DNA of 64,000 bases. Source: Hyphomonas polymorpha PS728 (GTDB lineage: Bacteria > Pseudomonadota > Alphaproteobacteria > Caulobacterales > Hyphomonadaceae). Under the pieces are notes generated by a model. It was not told the DNA's origin and ran no database searches. It worked only from the letters and a program-made list of their open reading frames with translations. Both the position numbers and the translations under genes were made by a program. This document shows positions 16,241 to 25,806 of this stretch, piece by piece (within the stretch, counting starts at the first letter, position 1; each line of letters starts with the position of its first letter). The DNA lies in assembly GCF_000685315.1 (NCBI RefSeq), contig NZ_ARYM01000003.1, positions 62,001-126,000 on the forward strand. The letters run 5' to 3'.

Positions 16241-18418
16241 ATGACATGGTACGCGCTCGCGCTTGGTGCGGGTATATTATCGGTTCTGTACGGCTGGGTT
16301 CAGATCCAGTCGATCATGAAAGCCCCAGCGGGCAATGCCCGGATGCTGGAAATTGCGGCCGCCATTCAGGAAGGCGCCAACGCCTATCTGAAGCGTCAAT
16401 ACCGCACCATCGGCATCGTCGGCGTGGTCGTCGCGATTGCGCTGGTGATCCTGCTGAGCTGGAAGGCGGCGGTTGGTTTCGTGATCGGCGCGGTGCTTTC
16501 GGGCGCGGCCGGTTATATCGGCATGCTGGTTTCGGTGCGCGCCAACGTGCGCACGACGGAAGCTTCGCGTCAGGGCCTGAATGCGGGCCTGCAGATGGCG
16601 TTCAAATCCGGCGCGGTGACCGGGATGCTTGTGGTTGGCCTCGCGCTGATCGGCATCGTTGGCTATTACGGCCTGCTGACCGGGCCGATGGGGCTGAGCC
16701 TGAGCGATGAAGGCCAGAAGCGGGAGATCATCGACTCGCTGGTGGCGCTCGGCTTCGGCGCTTCGCTTATTTCGATCTTCGCCCGTCTCGGCGGCGGTAT
16801 CTTCACCAAGGGTGCAGATGTCGGCGGTGACATGGTGGGCAAGGTGGAAGCGGGCATCCCCGAAGACGATCCGCGCAACCCGGCAACCATTGCCGACAAC
16901 GTGGGCGACAATGTGGGCGACTGCGCCGGCATGGCGGCTGACCTGTTCGAGACCTATGCGGTGACCCTGGTTGCCACGATGGTTCTGGGCGGGATCTATT
17001 TTGCGGCCACGCCCTACATCGCCGAAATCATGATGCTGCCTCTCGCCATCGGCGCGGTCTGCATTGTCACGTCCATCATCGGCACCTTCTTTGCCAACCT
17101 GTCGAAGGGGTCCACCAATGTCATGGGCGCGCTCTACAAGGCGCTTAACGTGACGGGCGTGCTGTCCATCGGCGGCCTGGCGCTTGCCATCCATACCGTT
17201 CTTCCGGGCGGTCTTGGCGGCACGCTGGAGGGCGCTGGCGCGCTGCTCGGCCTTGTTGACCCGGTCACCGGCGAAGCAGCCCAGATCACGGGCTGGAAGC
17301 TGTTTGCCTGCGGTGTGGCCGGTCTCTTCGTGACGCTGCTGATCGTGGTTGTCACGGCTTACTATACCGAGACGAAGTACCGCCCGGTGCGCTCCATCGC
17401 GAAAGCGTCGGAGTCGGGCCACGGCACCAACGTCATCCAGGGGCTTGCCGTTTCGCTTGAAGCGACCGCCCTGCCGGCCATGATCATCATTGGCGGCATC
17501 CTGCTGACCTACAACCTGGCGGGTCTTTACGGCATTGCCATTGCCACCACGACGATGTTGGCGCTGGCCGGCATGATCGTGGCGCTCGACGCATTTGGTC
17601 CGGTGACGGACAATGCCGGCGGCATCGCCGAAATGTCGGAGCTGCCTTCGGATGTCCGTACAACGACGGATGCTTTGGACGCAGTGGGCAACACGACCAA
17701 GGCTGTCACCAAGGGCTATGCGATCGGCTCTGCCGGTCTTGGCGCACTGGTGCTGTTTGCGGCGTATGCAGAAGATCTGAATTACTTTGCCGCCCGCGCG
17801 ACAGAGGGATCTTTCTTCTACGGGATCAATGTCGATTTCTCGATTGCCAATCCCTATGTCGTGGTCGGCCTTCTGTTCGGCGGTCTTCTGCCATTCCTCT
17901 TCGGCGGTATGTCGATGATGGCTGTGGGCCGTGCGGCCCAGGCCGTGGTGGAAGAAGTGCGCCGCCAGTTCCGCGAAATGCCGGGCATCATGAAGGGCGA
18001 AGTGAAGCCCGATTATGGCCGCGCCGTGGATATGCTGACCCAGGCGGCGATCAAGGAAATGATCGTGCCGTCTCTGTTGCCGGTCCTCTCGCCGATCGTT
18101 CTGTTCGGCGTGATCCTGCTGATTGGCGGATCGGGCGCGGCGCTGGCTTCTGTGGGAGCCATGCTGCTGGGCGTGATCGTGACGGGCCTGTTCGTTGCCA
18201 TCTCGATGACATCGGGCGGCGGCGCATGGGACAATGCCAAGAAGTACATCGAAGACGGCCATCATGGCGGCAAGGGCTCTGAAGCCCACAAGGCTGCTGT
18301 GACGGGCGATACGGTCGGTGATCCCTACAAGGATACGGCCGGCCCTGCCGTGAACCCGATGATCAAGATCACGAACATCGTGGCGCTTCTGATGCTGGCG
18401 GTTCTGGCCGGACACTGA
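16241..18418 (+). CDS. hppA: Membrane proton-translocating pyrophosphatase, potassium-independent type
   Basis: A protein of 725 residues with about 16 membrane helices that couples pyrophosphate hydrolysis to proton export. The ATG at 16241 has AAGGAGG upstream; in-frame codons further upstream lack a site. The catalytic segments are intact: [57 protein letters not shown] and the late [21 protein letters not shown]. In [17 protein letters not shown] the residue K487 takes the place of the alanine typical of potassium-dependent enzymes, which by family knowledge marks the potassium-independent H+-PPase. A strong terminator follows. Confidence 0.95.
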   Translation: MTWYALALGAGILSVLYGWVQIQSIMKAPAGNARMLEIAAAIQEGANAYLKRQYRTIGIVGVVVAIALVILLSWKAAVGFVIGAVLSGAAGYIGMLVSVRANVRTTEASRQGLNAGLQMAFKSGAVTGMLVVGLALIGIVGYYGLLTGPMGLSLSDEGQKREIIDSLVALGFGASLISIFARLGGGIFTKGADVGGDMVGKVEAGIPEDDPRNPATIADNVGDNVGDCAGMAADLFETYAVTLVATMVLGGIYFAATPYIAEIMMLPLAIGAVCIVTSIIGTFFANLSKGSTNVMGALYKALNVTGVLSIGGLALAIHTVLPGGLGGTLEGAGALLGLVDPVTGEAAQITGWKLFACGVAGLFVTLLIVVVTAYYTETKYRPVRSIAKASESGHGTNVIQGLAVSLEATALPAMIIIGGILLTYNLAGLYGIAIATTTMLALAGMIVALDAFGPVTDNAGGIAEMSELPSDVRTTTDALDAVGNTTKAVTKGYAIGSAGLGALVLFAAYAEDLNYFAARATEGSFFYGINVDFSIANPYVVVGLLFGGLLPFLFGGMSMMAVGRAAQAVVEEVRRQFREMPGIMKGEVKPDYGRAVDMLTQAAIKEMIVPSLLPVLSPIVLFGVILLIGGSGAALASVGAMLLGVIVTGLFVAISMTSGGGAWDNAKKYIEDGHHGGKGSEAHKAAVTGDTVGDPYKDTAGPAVNPMIKITNIVALLMLAVLAGH

Positions 18419-18440
18419 TTGTCAGTGGCAAAATCAACGG

Positions 18441-18472
18441 AAACTCCCGGGGGCAACTCCGGGAGTTTTTCT
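18441..18472 (+). terminator. Rho-independent terminator of hppA
   Basis: A ten-base stem AAACTCCCGG (18441-18450) and CCGGGAGTTT (18459-18468) closes an 8-base loop and runs into TTTTTCTTT. It lies 22 bases after the hppA stop. Confidence 0.9.
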
Positions 18473-18700
18473 TTGTGCGGCGCACATATCGGCAAATTCT
18501 ATGACGGGGCGTGACGCTTTCGATTGGGCGTGGACCCCGGGGCGACTATTCTTTTCCGACGCAGAAGCGCCGCGTCAGAATGCGGTGCAGGGAGGTTCAG
18601 CAGGACAAACGAGGCCCCGGTAGGGGCACCGTTGACACGCCAAGCGTCAAAGGATGCCCCGGTGGCCACTGGCGGCCGCCGCTTGCCCTTTCTGAACGAA
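18473..18700. other. Intergenic stretch with a long imperfect hairpin, no convincing gene
   Basis: This gap lies between the hppA terminator and the bamE terminator. No convincing protein is seen: the open frames here have no ribosome site and run into the neighbouring terminator. The main structure is an imperfect hairpin at 18623-18660: outer arms GGGGCA and TGCCCC, inner arms TTGA and TCAA, then CGC and GCG around a CAA loop. The word GCCCCGGT occurs at both 18614 and 18656. It could be a small RNA or a degenerate repeat. Confidence 0.35.
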
Positions 18701-18735
18701 GAAGGCCGCAGCCGGGTTCCCCGGTTGCGGCCTTC
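18701..18735 (-). terminator. Terminator hairpin downstream of bamE
   Basis: A 15-base-pair stem, GAAGGCCGCAGCCGG (18701-18715) with CCGGTTGCGGCCTTC (18721-18735), contains one G-T pair and a 5-base loop. Read on the minus strand it lies 24 bases after the bamE stop and is followed by TTCGTTC, a moderately T-rich tract. Confidence 0.75.
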
Positions 18736-18758
18736 GGATTTCTGCAGGGGCATCAGCC

Positions 18759-19238
18759 TCAGCGGCGCCCGGTCGGGTTGTCGGGCGTGCGCTCATCTGA
18801 ATTTGGCAGGCGCATGGCGCCCACGGTGCCGAAGATCTGTTCCCAGAAGCCGAGTTCGCGGCCACGGGTTGGGGTTTCACGCGAGGCGTAGGAGACGATC
18901 TGGCCGTCATTGACGCTGTAACGCACGACTTCGTCCACGGCGTCGTCTTCGGTGAAGCGGATGGCGACGATGCTGCGCTCAACGACTTTCGGGCGATAGA
19001 AGGCGAAACGCTCCTGAATGTCGGAGTAGTAGAACCAGACGTTCGTATCGAAGAGGCCCTCTGTGGAGGGGGAGCCGAGCTGGGCCAGGACGGTCGAACG
19101 GGTGTCTTCGCCCGGCTTGATATCGATGGGCTGGACTTCATCTGCGATATAGCCGTGGAAATCCCGCGCCGGGCTGAGGCAGGCTGTCAGCGGCAGTGCG
19201 GCAAGAAGGCCAGCGGCTACAAGGGAAAGACGCGCCAT
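18759..19238 (-). CDS. bamE: Outer membrane assembly lipoprotein BamE (SmpA/OmlA family)
   Basis: A lipoprotein of 159 residues: MARLSLVAAGLLAALPLTAC gives a lipobox (LTAC, Cys20). The BamE-type domain follows: IKPGEDTRSTVLAQLGSPSTEG, then NVWFYYSDIQERFAFYRPKVVERSIVAIRF, which matches the strand pattern of SmpA/OmlA proteins. BamE stabilises the BAM complex that inserts outer membrane proteins. The C-terminal 45 residues (REL GFWEQIFGTVGAMRLP) are an extension common in alphaproteobacteria. It is divergent from the CBP3-type gene at 19312, with a 73-base shared promoter region. Confidence 0.88.
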   Translation of the reverse strand: MARLSLVAAGLLAALPLTACLSPARDFHGYIADEVQPIDIKPGEDTRSTVLAQLGSPSTEGLFDTNVWFYYSDIQERFAFYRPKVVERSIVAIRFTEDDAVDEVVRYSVNDGQIVSYASRETPTRGRELGFWEQIFGTVGAMRLPNSDERTPDNPTGRR

Positions 19239-19311
19239 TTATGGCTCCTATAGGCTTTGACCGCAGACCTAGCGACAGGTAACCGGGCTTGGCAAGCATT
19301 GGAGTACAGGG

Positions 19312-19860
19312 TTGATCGCTTTTTCAGGCAGCTGGTTCCGCAGGCGCGGGGCGCTCAAAAAGGCTGTGGCCGAAGCCCATGGCCGGCTTGTGCGCGAAGC
19401 CCTGATGCCGGTCCACTACGAGACCCGCGGTGTGCCTGATACTTTCGAGGGTCGCGCGCAGATGGTGACGGTGATGACGGCGCTGGCCTGCGCACGTTTT
19501 GCCGAGGTCGGCGGACCGCTGGCGGCGGAGCTGACGGAGCGGCTGAACGCCCGGGTGCTGGATGGATTCGATGCGGCCTTCCGGGAGAAAGGTGTGGGCG
19601 ACCATTCCATCGCCCGCAAGGTGCGCACATTGGCGGAAGCCCATTCGGGGTTGGGCCGGGCGCTGGTGGAGGCGCTGAAAGCAGATGATTCGCGCGAGGC
19701 GCTGGCCGAGGTGTTGCAGCGCAACGGGGTGACGCGGGCCGACACGGCAGGGGCGCTGGCAACAGCGATGCGCGGGTATCAGGCGCTGTTTGCGGGGCAG
19801 AATGACACCGAAATCCTGTCGGGCGGGTTCGCCTGTGGCGGGAGCGCGCCGGCGGTCTGA
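19312..19860 (+). CDS. Ubiquinol-cytochrome c chaperone family protein (CBP3-like)
   Basis: A protein of 182 residues, related by pattern to the CBP3/UQCC1 chaperones that help assemble cytochrome b of the bc1 complex. Supporting segments are LMPVHYETRGVPDTFEGRAQMVTVMTALA and FDAAFREKGVGDHSIARKVRTLAEAHSGLGRAL, both typical of the family, followed by a helical C-terminus. The likely start is the TTG at 19312 after GGAGTACAGG. In many relatives a DUF177/YceD gene sits between this gene and plsX; here only 106 bases lie between, with no such gene. Confidence 0.8.
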   Translation: MIAFSGSWFRRRGALKKAVAEAHGRLVREALMPVHYETRGVPDTFEGRAQMVTVMTALACARFAEVGGPLAAELTERLNARVLDGFDAAFREKGVGDHSIARKVRTLAEAHSGLGRALVEALKADDSREALAEVLQRNGVTRADTAGALATAMRGYQALFAGQNDTEILSGGFACGGSAPAV

Positions 19861-19966
19861 ACCACAATCGGGTGTGGGCCACCGCATCTCTCCCGTTGCT
19901 TTGAGGGGCGGCGCCACTTAAACCACGCAAAAATACGCACAACGCCGTAACCGCGGTCTTTTCTCC

Positions 19967-21001
19967 ATGCAGCGCAAACTGACGCTCTCGATTGATGCCA
20001 TGGGCGGTGATGCCGCGCCGGGTGTCACCATTGACGGTACCGCCGAGTTTCTCGCGGATAGGCCGGACGCGCATGTGCTGCTGCACGGCGATGAGGCGCT
20101 GCTGGCGCCGCTGGTGGCGGCAAAGCCGGGCCTGGCGGCGAAGGTGACCATTGTTCACGCAGCCGAAAAGATCACCAGCGACATGAAACCCAGCCAGGCG
20201 CTGCGCCGCGGCAAGGGCACCTCGATGTGGAATGCCGTGGAAGCGGTGAAGGAGGGGCGGGCCGATGCGTCTGTCTCCGCCGGAAATACCGGCGCGCTGA
20301 TGGCGATCTCGATGCTGCAGCTGCGCAAGATGGAGGGCGTTCACCGCCCGGCGATGACAGCGCTGTGGCCGACGCTGCGCGGGCGCACGGTGGTGCTGGA
20401 TGTGGGCGCCAATGTTGAGGCCGATGCCGAGCAGCTGGTGATCTTCGCGATCATGGGCGAGGCGTTTGCCCGCGCAACGCTGGGCATCGAGCGGCCATCC
20501 GTGGGTCTGCTGAATATCGGCTCTGAAGAAATGAAGGGCCATGACGAGGTGCGCGAGGCCCATGAGCTGCTGCGCAACTCGCCGCTGAAGATGGATTATC
20601 GCGGCTTTGTCGAGGGCGATGACATCTCCGCAGGGGCGGTGGATGTCGTGGTGACCGATGGCTTCACGGGCAATGTGGCGCTGAAGACAGGCGAAGGCGT
20701 GGCGCGGATGCTGGCGAGCCGGATGCGGGAAGCGTTCACGGCAAACCTCGCATCAAAGATGGGCGCGGCACTGGCCATGGATGGCCTGAAGCGGCTGAAG
20801 GATTTCATGGACCCCAGCAATGTGAACGGCGGCGTGCTGATCGGGCTTGGCGGGGTTTCGGTGAAGAGCCATGGCGGGGCAGATGCCCGTGGGTTTGCGC
20901 GCGCCTGCGTGCTGGCCGCTGACCTGGCATTGAGTGATTACCGGACCGAGATTGCGGCCAATATGGCGCGTGTCGGCACCGGCGGTCTGGCAGCAGAGTA
21001 A
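19967..21001 (+). CDS. plsX: Phosphate acyltransferase PlsX
   Basis: A protein of 344 residues that converts acyl-ACP and phosphate to acyl-phosphate, the first step of phospholipid synthesis by the PlsXY route. Motifs seen: [18 protein letters not shown] at the N-terminus, [50 protein letters not shown] and [20 protein letters not shown]. Length is normal. plsX-fabH is a widely conserved pair; fabH starts 31 bases after the plsX stop. Confidence 0.96.
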   Translation: MQRKLTLSIDAMGGDAAPGVTIDGTAEFLADRPDAHVLLHGDEALLAPLVAAKPGLAAKVTIVHAAEKITSDMKPSQALRRGKGTSMWNAVEAVKEGRADASVSAGNTGALMAISMLQLRKMEGVHRPAMTALWPTLRGRTVVLDVGANVEADAEQLVIFAIMGEAFARATLGIERPSVGLLNIGSEEMKGHDEVREAHELLRNSPLKMDYRGFVEGDDISAGAVDVVVTDGFTGNVALKTGEGVARMLASRMREAFTANLASKMGAALAMDGLKRLKDFMDPSNVNGGVLIGLGGVSVKSHGGADARGFARACVLAADLALSDYRTEIAANMARVGTGGLAAE

Positions 21002-21032
21002 CGGCGCAGCGCGCCAGACGAGGATACGTAGA

Positions 21033-22004
21033 ATGGGAAAGCGCAGCTTTATCCGTGGAACCGGCAGCTATCTGCCTGAACGTGTTCTGACGAATGACGA
21101 ACTCTCCACGATGGTCGAGACCACCGATTCGTGGATCCAGGAGCGTACCGGCATCAAGAAGCGGCATATTGCGGCTGATGGCGAGCTGACCTCCGACATT
21201 GCCGTGCAGGCCGCGCGCCGGGCGCTGGACGCCGCGGGCATGAAGCCTGAAGAGATCGACCTGATCGTGCTGGCGACGACAACGCCGGACCAGACCTTCC
21301 CGGCGACAGCGACGGCGGTGCAGGCGAAGCTGGGCACCGGCCCCGGCGCGGCGTTTGACGTGCAGGCGGTGTGCTCGGGCTTCCTGTTCGCGCTGGCAAC
21401 GGCAGACTCGCTGATGAAGCAGGGCCTGTTCAACAAGGCGCTGGTGATCGGCGCGGAGACATTTACCCGCATCCTCGACTGGTCCGACCGGGGCACCTGC
21501 GTGCTGTTTGGCGATGGCGGCGGCGCCGTGGTGCTGGAAGCAGTGGAGTGGGACGGGGCAGATGATGCCGGCATCATCACCCACCATATCCGCACCGACG
21601 GGACGAAATCGGACCTTCTCTATGTTGACGGCGGCGTCAGCTCCACGGGCACCATCGGCCATGTGCGCATGGAGGGGAACAAGGTGTTCAAGCATGCGGT
21701 GACCAACATCTCCGCTGCCATTGAGGCCGTTCTGTCGGAGACCGGGCTGACCTCTGATGACATCGACTGGTTCGTGCCCCACCAGGCCAACAAGCGTATC
21801 CTCGACGGGGTTGCCAAAAAGATGAGCATTCCGGAGGAGAAGGTGGTCGTTACGGTCACCGAACACGCCAATACGTCGGCGGCGTCTATCCCGCTGGCGC
21901 TGGACCATGTTGTGCGTTCGGGCCGTGCAAAACCGGGCGATCTGGTCCTGTCAGAAGCGATGGGCGGCGGGTTCTCCTGGGGCGCCAGCCTCTTCCGGCT
22001 TTGA
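21033..22004 (+). CDS. fabH: Beta-ketoacyl-ACP synthase III
   Basis: A protein of 323 residues that starts fatty acid synthesis by condensing acetyl-CoA with malonyl-ACP. The ATG at 21033 is chosen because it opens on the conserved N-terminus ([36 protein letters not shown]). The catalytic triad is intact: C114 in [13 protein letters not shown]250 in [10 protein letters not shown] and N280 in [21 protein letters not shown] and [13 protein letters not shown] are also typical. It is probably co-transcribed with plsX and perhaps with ihfA. Confidence 0.96.
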   Translation: MGKRSFIRGTGSYLPERVLTNDELSTMVETTDSWIQERTGIKKRHIAADGELTSDIAVQAARRALDAAGMKPEEIDLIVLATTTPDQTFPATATAVQAKLGTGPGAAFDVQAVCSGFLFALATADSLMKQGLFNKALVIGAETFTRILDWSDRGTCVLFGDGGGAVVLEAVEWDGADDAGIITHHIRTDGTKSDLLYVDGGVSSTGTIGHVRMEGNKVFKHAVTNISAAIEAVLSETGLTSDDIDWFVPHQANKRILDGVAKKMSIPEEKVVVTVTEHANTSAASIPLALDHVVRSGRAKPGDLVLSEAMGGGFSWGASLFRL

Positions 22005-22100
22005 TTCGGAAGAAATCTGACACAAATTTAGCTAACGCCTCTGCTAGGAATTCGTTAAGATTGCGGGCTTAGGCTTCATTGAGAGAAACGGGCTGACAGA

Positions 22101-22394
22101 ATGAGCGACCGTACACTTACCCGCGCTGAAGTGACTGATGCCATTGTCCGAGAAGTGGGCGTGACGCGTCAGGAATCCGCTGACCTGCTGGACAGAACGC
22201 TGGACCTGATCGGGGCGGCGCTGGAGCAGGAACAGGAAGTGAAGCTGGCACGGTTCGGGAACTTCGTGGTTCGCTCCAAGGCGGCCCGTGAAGGACGCAA
22301 CCCGAAAACCGGCGAAGAGGCACCCATTGCCGCCCGCCGGGTCGTGACGTTCCGTCCCTCGCCGATGCTGAAATCGCAAGTCGGCGGAGACTAG
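22101..22394 (+). CDS. ihfA: Integration host factor subunit alpha
   Basis: A DNA-bending protein of 97 residues of the HU/IHF family. N-terminal helices (TLTRAEVTDAIVREVGVTRQESADLLDRTL) lead to the DNA-binding arm ARFGNFVVRSKAAREGRNPKTGEEAPIAARRVVTFRPS, where the GRNPKTGE loop carries the intercalating proline. The alpha subunit is favoured because it follows the same order as other proteobacterial ihfA genes with a merR gene directly downstream (20 bases). Confidence 0.92.
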   Translation: MSDRTLTRAEVTDAIVREVGVTRQESADLLDRTLDLIGAALEQEQEVKLARFGNFVVRSKAAREGRNPKTGEEAPIAARRVVTFRPSPMLKSQVGGD

Positions 22395-22414
22395 GCAACC
22401 AAGGAGGCACCTGC

Positions 22415-22888
22415 ATGCCGGCACTCAAGGCCCGGATCGAAAAATCAGCAGATGCCTACAGGTCCATCGGTGAAGCCGCAGCTGAACTCGGCCTGGAAAC
22501 CCATGTGCTGCGGTACTGGGAAACGCGCTTTCCGAAACAGGTAAGCCCCGTGAAGCGGCCCGATGGCCGCCGCCTCTTCCGTCCGCAGGATCTCGACGCG
22601 CTGCGGGCCATCCGCATTCTGGTTCATGAGCGAGGCATGACGCTGAAGGGCGCCAAGGCCGTGCTGACCCAGCAGGGCGTTGGCGCTGTTCTGGAAGGCA
22701 CTGCCGCGATCACGCCGGACGCCGCCCCCGCCGCCGGCCATGCCCGCGCCTTGCAGGAAACGCTGGCGCGTGCCTATGGCGATGTGCCGGCAACCCCGGA
22801 GGCCCGCCGCGAGCGGCTGAACGATACGCTGAATGAGCTGTCGGAGCTGAAGGCGAAACTCGACGCGCTGCGGGCGCGGCGCGCGTAG
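22415..22888 (+). CDS. MerR-family transcriptional regulator
   Basis: A protein of 157 residues. The N-terminal winged helix-turn-helix is clear: YRSIGEAAAELGLETHVLRYWETRF, then PVKRPDGRRLFRPQDLDALRAIRILVHERGMTLKGAKAVL. After residue 90 comes an alanine/proline-rich linker and a C-terminal coiled-coil-like helix (LNDTLNELSELKAKLDALRARRA). There are no metal-binding cysteines, so it is not a metal sensor. It directly follows ihfA, as in many alphaproteobacteria; its ligand is unknown. Confidence 0.88.
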   Translation: MPALKARIEKSADAYRSIGEAAAELGLETHVLRYWETRFPKQVSPVKRPDGRRLFRPQDLDALRAIRILVHERGMTLKGAKAVLTQQGVGAVLEGTAAITPDAAPAAGHARALQETLARAYGDVPATPEARRERLNDTLNELSELKAKLDALRARRA

Positions 22889-23079
22889 CCAGCTTTTTTG
22901 TGTTTGGGATAGCCAAGACTTTCAACGTCCTGGCAGGCGCCACGATTCCACTGATGACGCCGAGAATGGCCGAGCAATGGGCCGGGGCTTGCATCTGAGC
23001 TATCCTCTCCATACTCCCGGACGTTGGGGGTGTCGGCTTCCCGGTGCCCCCGTTATCCCACTTCCTTGGTCTGACCATT

Positions 23080-23283
23080 ATGATGACACCGGAATTTCTG
23101 AGAGATTTTCGCAAATCGCTTGGCCTGAAGCAGGCGGACTTCGGCGCCTGGCTGGCTGCGCGTTTGGGGCAGGACCGCCCCTATGCCCCCAGCGAGATCA
23201 GCACTTGGGAGAAGGGCAACCGCCCTGTGAGCTATGCAGTACAAGCGGCGATCTACAAGCACCTCTGGGAGGGGTGCCGCTGA
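23080..23283 (+). CDS. Small XRE-type helix-turn-helix protein
   Basis: A 67-residue protein made almost only of one helix-turn-helix: FLRDFRKSLGLKQADFGAWLAARLGQDRPY followed by PSEISTWEKGNRPVSYAVQAAIYKHLW. The ATG at 23080 (a second ATG follows at once) is preferred over in-frame codons further upstream because the homologous part begins here. The 191 bases between merR and this gene show no gene I recognise. It lies next to tRNA-Pro, a common integration target, but no integrase or att repeat is visible. It could be a stand-alone regulator or a phage-repressor remnant. Confidence 0.65.
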   Translation: MMTPEFLRDFRKSLGLKQADFGAWLAARLGQDRPYAPSEISTWEKGNRPVSYAVQAAIYKHLWEGCR

Positions 23284-23397
23284 GGCGGCAGGGTGACTGA
23301 CTTGCTGAATGAAGGTCCCGGCCCAGCGGCCGCAGGGCGGCCTTGGCCGGGATGACACCGGCAGGTCCGTCAGGTTTGGTTTTCCCGGAAAATTTCA

Positions 23398-23475
23398 TGG
23401 TCGGAGCGAGAGGATTCGAACCTCCGACCCCTAGTCCCCCAGACTAGTGCGCTAACCGGGCTGCGCCACGCTCCG
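23398..23475 (-). tRNA. tRNA-Pro (anticodon GGG), CCA encoded
   Basis: Read on the minus strand the sequence folds as a full tRNA. The acceptor stem is CGGAGCG with CGCTCCG, discriminator A, and an encoded CCA. The anticodon stem CTAGT/ACTAG holds loop CTGGGGG, giving anticodon GGG. The T arm GGAGGTTCGAATCCTC contains the canonical TTCGAAT. It is flanked by the XRE-type gene and the Sel1-repeat gene. Confidence 0.96.
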
Positions 23476-23637
23476 ACCGAGAGGCGCTGTATATGCAAAG
23501 CGTTCCTGCGCCGCAACGCCTTATTGCGGTCAATGCCACATGGAGTTTGGAGGCGCGCGCCCCCCTGGTCAGGGGATAGGCGCGGTTCGCCATTTGACTA
23601 AGCCTGCATGGCGGAGACGCATGTGGAGGTTTCAGTC

Positions 23638-25287
23638 ATGTTTCGTGCCCTGGTGGCTGGTCTGGTGTTTGGGGTGCTGGCCGGCGCGCCCGCGATGGCA
23701 CAGGCAAACGAGGCAGACATTGCCCGCGCGGCGCAGCTTTTTCCTTCGACGCTTCCTCTGAAGGAGCGCCATGCGAAGGTAATGCAATATGCCAGTGGCC
23801 AGCTGGGAACGGCGGAGGAGCAACGCGCGGCGGGATTTGCGCTGGTGGGCCTGTGCAACGACGACCAGTATGGGCCGTCCTGCCTGCAGGTGGGGCATAG
23901 TTTCATCAGCCTGGGAGAGGCTTACGATGCCTCTGCTTATAACTATTTCGACAAGGCTTGCGGCCTGGGCGAGGGCGAGGGGTGCAGCGAGCGGGCGATC
24001 CTGGAACTTGACGGATATGCCGGGAACGCGCCCGATCTGCAGAAGGCGCTGGCGGGGTTTCTGAAGGGGTGTGAGCTCAACAACGGCCCGGCCTGCCAGC
24101 ATGCGGGCTGGTCGTATCGCGAAGGCAGCAGCGCCGCGCAGGACTTTACGGCGGCGCGCGGCGTTTATGAGAAAGGCTGCCGTCTCGATGCGGCGGAGGC
24201 CTGCTTCTATTCGGGCTTTTACAAGCGCCTGGGCCGGGGCGGGCCTGAGGACAATGCGGGCGCGTGGCAGGACTATGTGAAGGGCTGTGACCTGGGCAAC
24301 GCATCGGCCTGCAACAATCTCGGCGTGATGCAGGAACATGGTGTCAGCCGGCCTGCAGATCTGGCAGGCGCGCTCGCCAGCTATGCCAAGGCCTGCGAGG
24401 GCGGAAACAAAAACGCCTGCAACAATGCCGGCATCTTTGCGCACTACGGCAAGGGCGGGCCGGTAGACCTTGCGAAGGCTGAAGCCAACTATCGCAAGAG
24501 CTGTGAGCTGGACTATGCCGAAGGCTGCTACAATCAAGCGCTGATGAGCTGGAACAGCAAGACAGACCTTCCCGCCGCGCGCCAGGCAGCAGAGAAGGCT
24601 TGCCGGACGGAGCATGTGGCGGCGTGCAATCTTGCCGGGGTCATGCAGCTCAATGGCGAGGGTGGCCCCAAGGATGTCGCCTCGGCGCTGGTGAATTACG
24701 AGTTTGCGTGCGGGAAGAATGAAGGCATTGCCTGCTCCAACCTGGGCGCCGTCAACTATTCCGGGCTGGAGGGCAATCCGGTGAATTATCCGGCAGCGCT
24801 GTCCTACTACACCAAATCCTGCGACCTGAATTATGCCGAGGGCTGCCGCAGCCTGGGGCTTGCCCATGAGAATGGCATGGGGCAGACGCCCGATCCTGTG
24901 AAAGCGTATCAGGCCTTCCAGAAGGCCTGCACCCTCGGCAGCCCGAATGGATGTCACAAGCAGGGCTTCAGCCTCTATACCGGCGCGGGCGTGGCCAGCG
25001 ATCCGCAGGCGGCGCTGGTGGCTTATGGCAAAGGCTGCGACCTGAAAGTGGGAGCGTCCTGCTACAATCTGGGTCTGATGGCCTATTTCGGGCAGGCGGG
25101 GGCCATCGATAAGGCCAAGGGGCGGGACTATTACCGGCAGGCCTGCGAGCTGGGCGAAGCCGGTGGTTGTGAACGCTATGGCTGGGCGCTGCGCGATGGG
25201 GAAGGCGGGGCGTCGGATGCGGCGGGCGCAGCGGCGGCGCTAGCCAAGGCGTGTTCGCTCGGGCGGGCGTCTGCCTGCACGCAATAG
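23638..25287 (+). CDS. Secreted cysteine-rich Sel1-repeat protein (Hcp-like)
   Basis: A protein of 549 residues with a signal peptide (MFRALVAGLVFGVLAGAPAMAQA) and about 13 Sel1-like helical repeats of 36-40 residues, to the C-terminus. Typical units are ACNNLGVMQEHGVSRPADLA and ACNNAGIFAHYGKGGPVDLA, with YxKxCxxG and C-N-x-G alternating. Almost every repeat carries a cysteine pair 7-8 residues apart (ACEGGNKNAC, SCELDYAEGC), as in Helicobacter cysteine-rich proteins, where they form disulfides. This fits a periplasmic scaffold. The ATG at 23638 has GGAGG 8 bases upstream. The binding partner is unknown. Confidence 0.85.
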   Translation: MFRALVAGLVFGVLAGAPAMAQANEADIARAAQLFPSTLPLKERHAKVMQYASGQLGTAEEQRAAGFALVGLCNDDQYGPSCLQVGHSFISLGEAYDASAYNYFDKACGLGEGEGCSERAILELDGYAGNAPDLQKALAGFLKGCELNNGPACQHAGWSYREGSSAAQDFTAARGVYEKGCRLDAAEACFYSGFYKRLGRGGPEDNAGAWQDYVKGCDLGNASACNNLGVMQEHGVSRPADLAGALASYAKACEGGNKNACNNAGIFAHYGKGGPVDLAKAEANYRKSCELDYAEGCYNQALMSWNSKTDLPAARQAAEKACRTEHVAACNLAGVMQLNGEGGPKDVASALVNYEFACGKNEGIACSNLGAVNYSGLEGNPVNYPAALSYYTKSCDLNYAEGCRSLGLAHENGMGQTPDPVKAYQAFQKACTLGSPNGCHKQGFSLYTGAGVASDPQAALVAYGKGCDLKVGASCYNLGLMAYFGQAGAIDKAKGRDYYRQACELGEAGGCERYGWALRDGEGGASDAAGAAAALAKACSLGRASACTQ

Positions 25288-25358
25288 GGCCTAGCGCCTT
25301 TTTACCGGGGCCGGGGTGCCTTATATCGGGGGGCGAAACTTCACATGAGGAGCCTGCG

Positions 25359-25772
25359 ATGCCCGACAACATGCCCCGGCGGGTGACCCGCACCGAGCGC
25401 GAATGGCGTGAACTGCTGACAGAGCAGGAATTTGCCGTGGGCTTTGGCGAAGGCACAGAGCGCGCCTTCACGCCTGGCAACTTTGAGAGCGAGAAGCGCA
25501 AGGGTATCTATCACTGCAAGGGTTGCGATACGCCGCTCTGGTCTTCCGAGCACAAGTTTGACTCCGGTACGGGCTGGCCCAGCTTCTGGCGGCCGATTGG
25601 CGAGGGCCTGATGGGCACCAAGACCGACTACAAGATCGGCGTGGCGCGCACCGAATGCCATTGCGCCACCTGCGGCATGCATATGGGCCACGTCTTCAAT
25701 GACGGGCCGCCGCCGACGGGTATGCGCTGGTGCATCAACGGGATCGTGCTGGATTTCCGGCCTGCCGAGTAA
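25359..25772 (+). CDS. msrB: Peptide-methionine (R)-S-oxide reductase
   Basis: An enzyme of 137 residues that repairs methionine-R-sulfoxide in proteins. The catalytic cysteine is C125 in GMRWCINGIVLDF. The structural zinc site is complete: C53 and C56 (CKGC), C102 and C105 (CATC). FDSGTGWPSFWRP and MGHVFNDGPPPTGMR are the other family motifs. The ATG at 25359 follows GAGGAG. There is no signal peptide, so it is cytoplasmic; the usual resolving cysteine position could not be assigned with certainty. Confidence 0.95.
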   Translation: MPDNMPRRVTRTEREWRELLTEQEFAVGFGEGTERAFTPGNFESEKRKGIYHCKGCDTPLWSSEHKFDSGTGWPSFWRPIGEGLMGTKTDYKIGVARTECHCATCGMHMGHVFNDGPPPTGMRWCINGIVLDFRPAE

Positions 25773-25806
25773 GGAAGGGCTGGACAATTGGGGGCGGCTC
25801 GCTTCA

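Noticed and set aside
16277-18415. Long antisense reading frame opposite hppA
   Set aside because: It is rich in His, Arg and Gln and has no recognisable motif; long open antisense frames are expected opposite GC-rich genes, and the forward frame encodes a clear pyrophosphatase. The same reasoning removes other long antisense frames, such as those opposite cpaC, the S9 peptidase and topA.
18524-18913. Open frame across the hppA-bamE gap
   Set aside because: It lacks a ribosome site, runs through the bamE terminator hairpin into the bamE gene on the opposite strand and has no recognisable protein motif.
23284-23637. Integrated element next to tRNA-Pro
   Set aside because: The tRNA is a plausible integration site and a small XRE gene is adjacent, but there is no integrase, no duplicated tRNA end and no other mobile gene.
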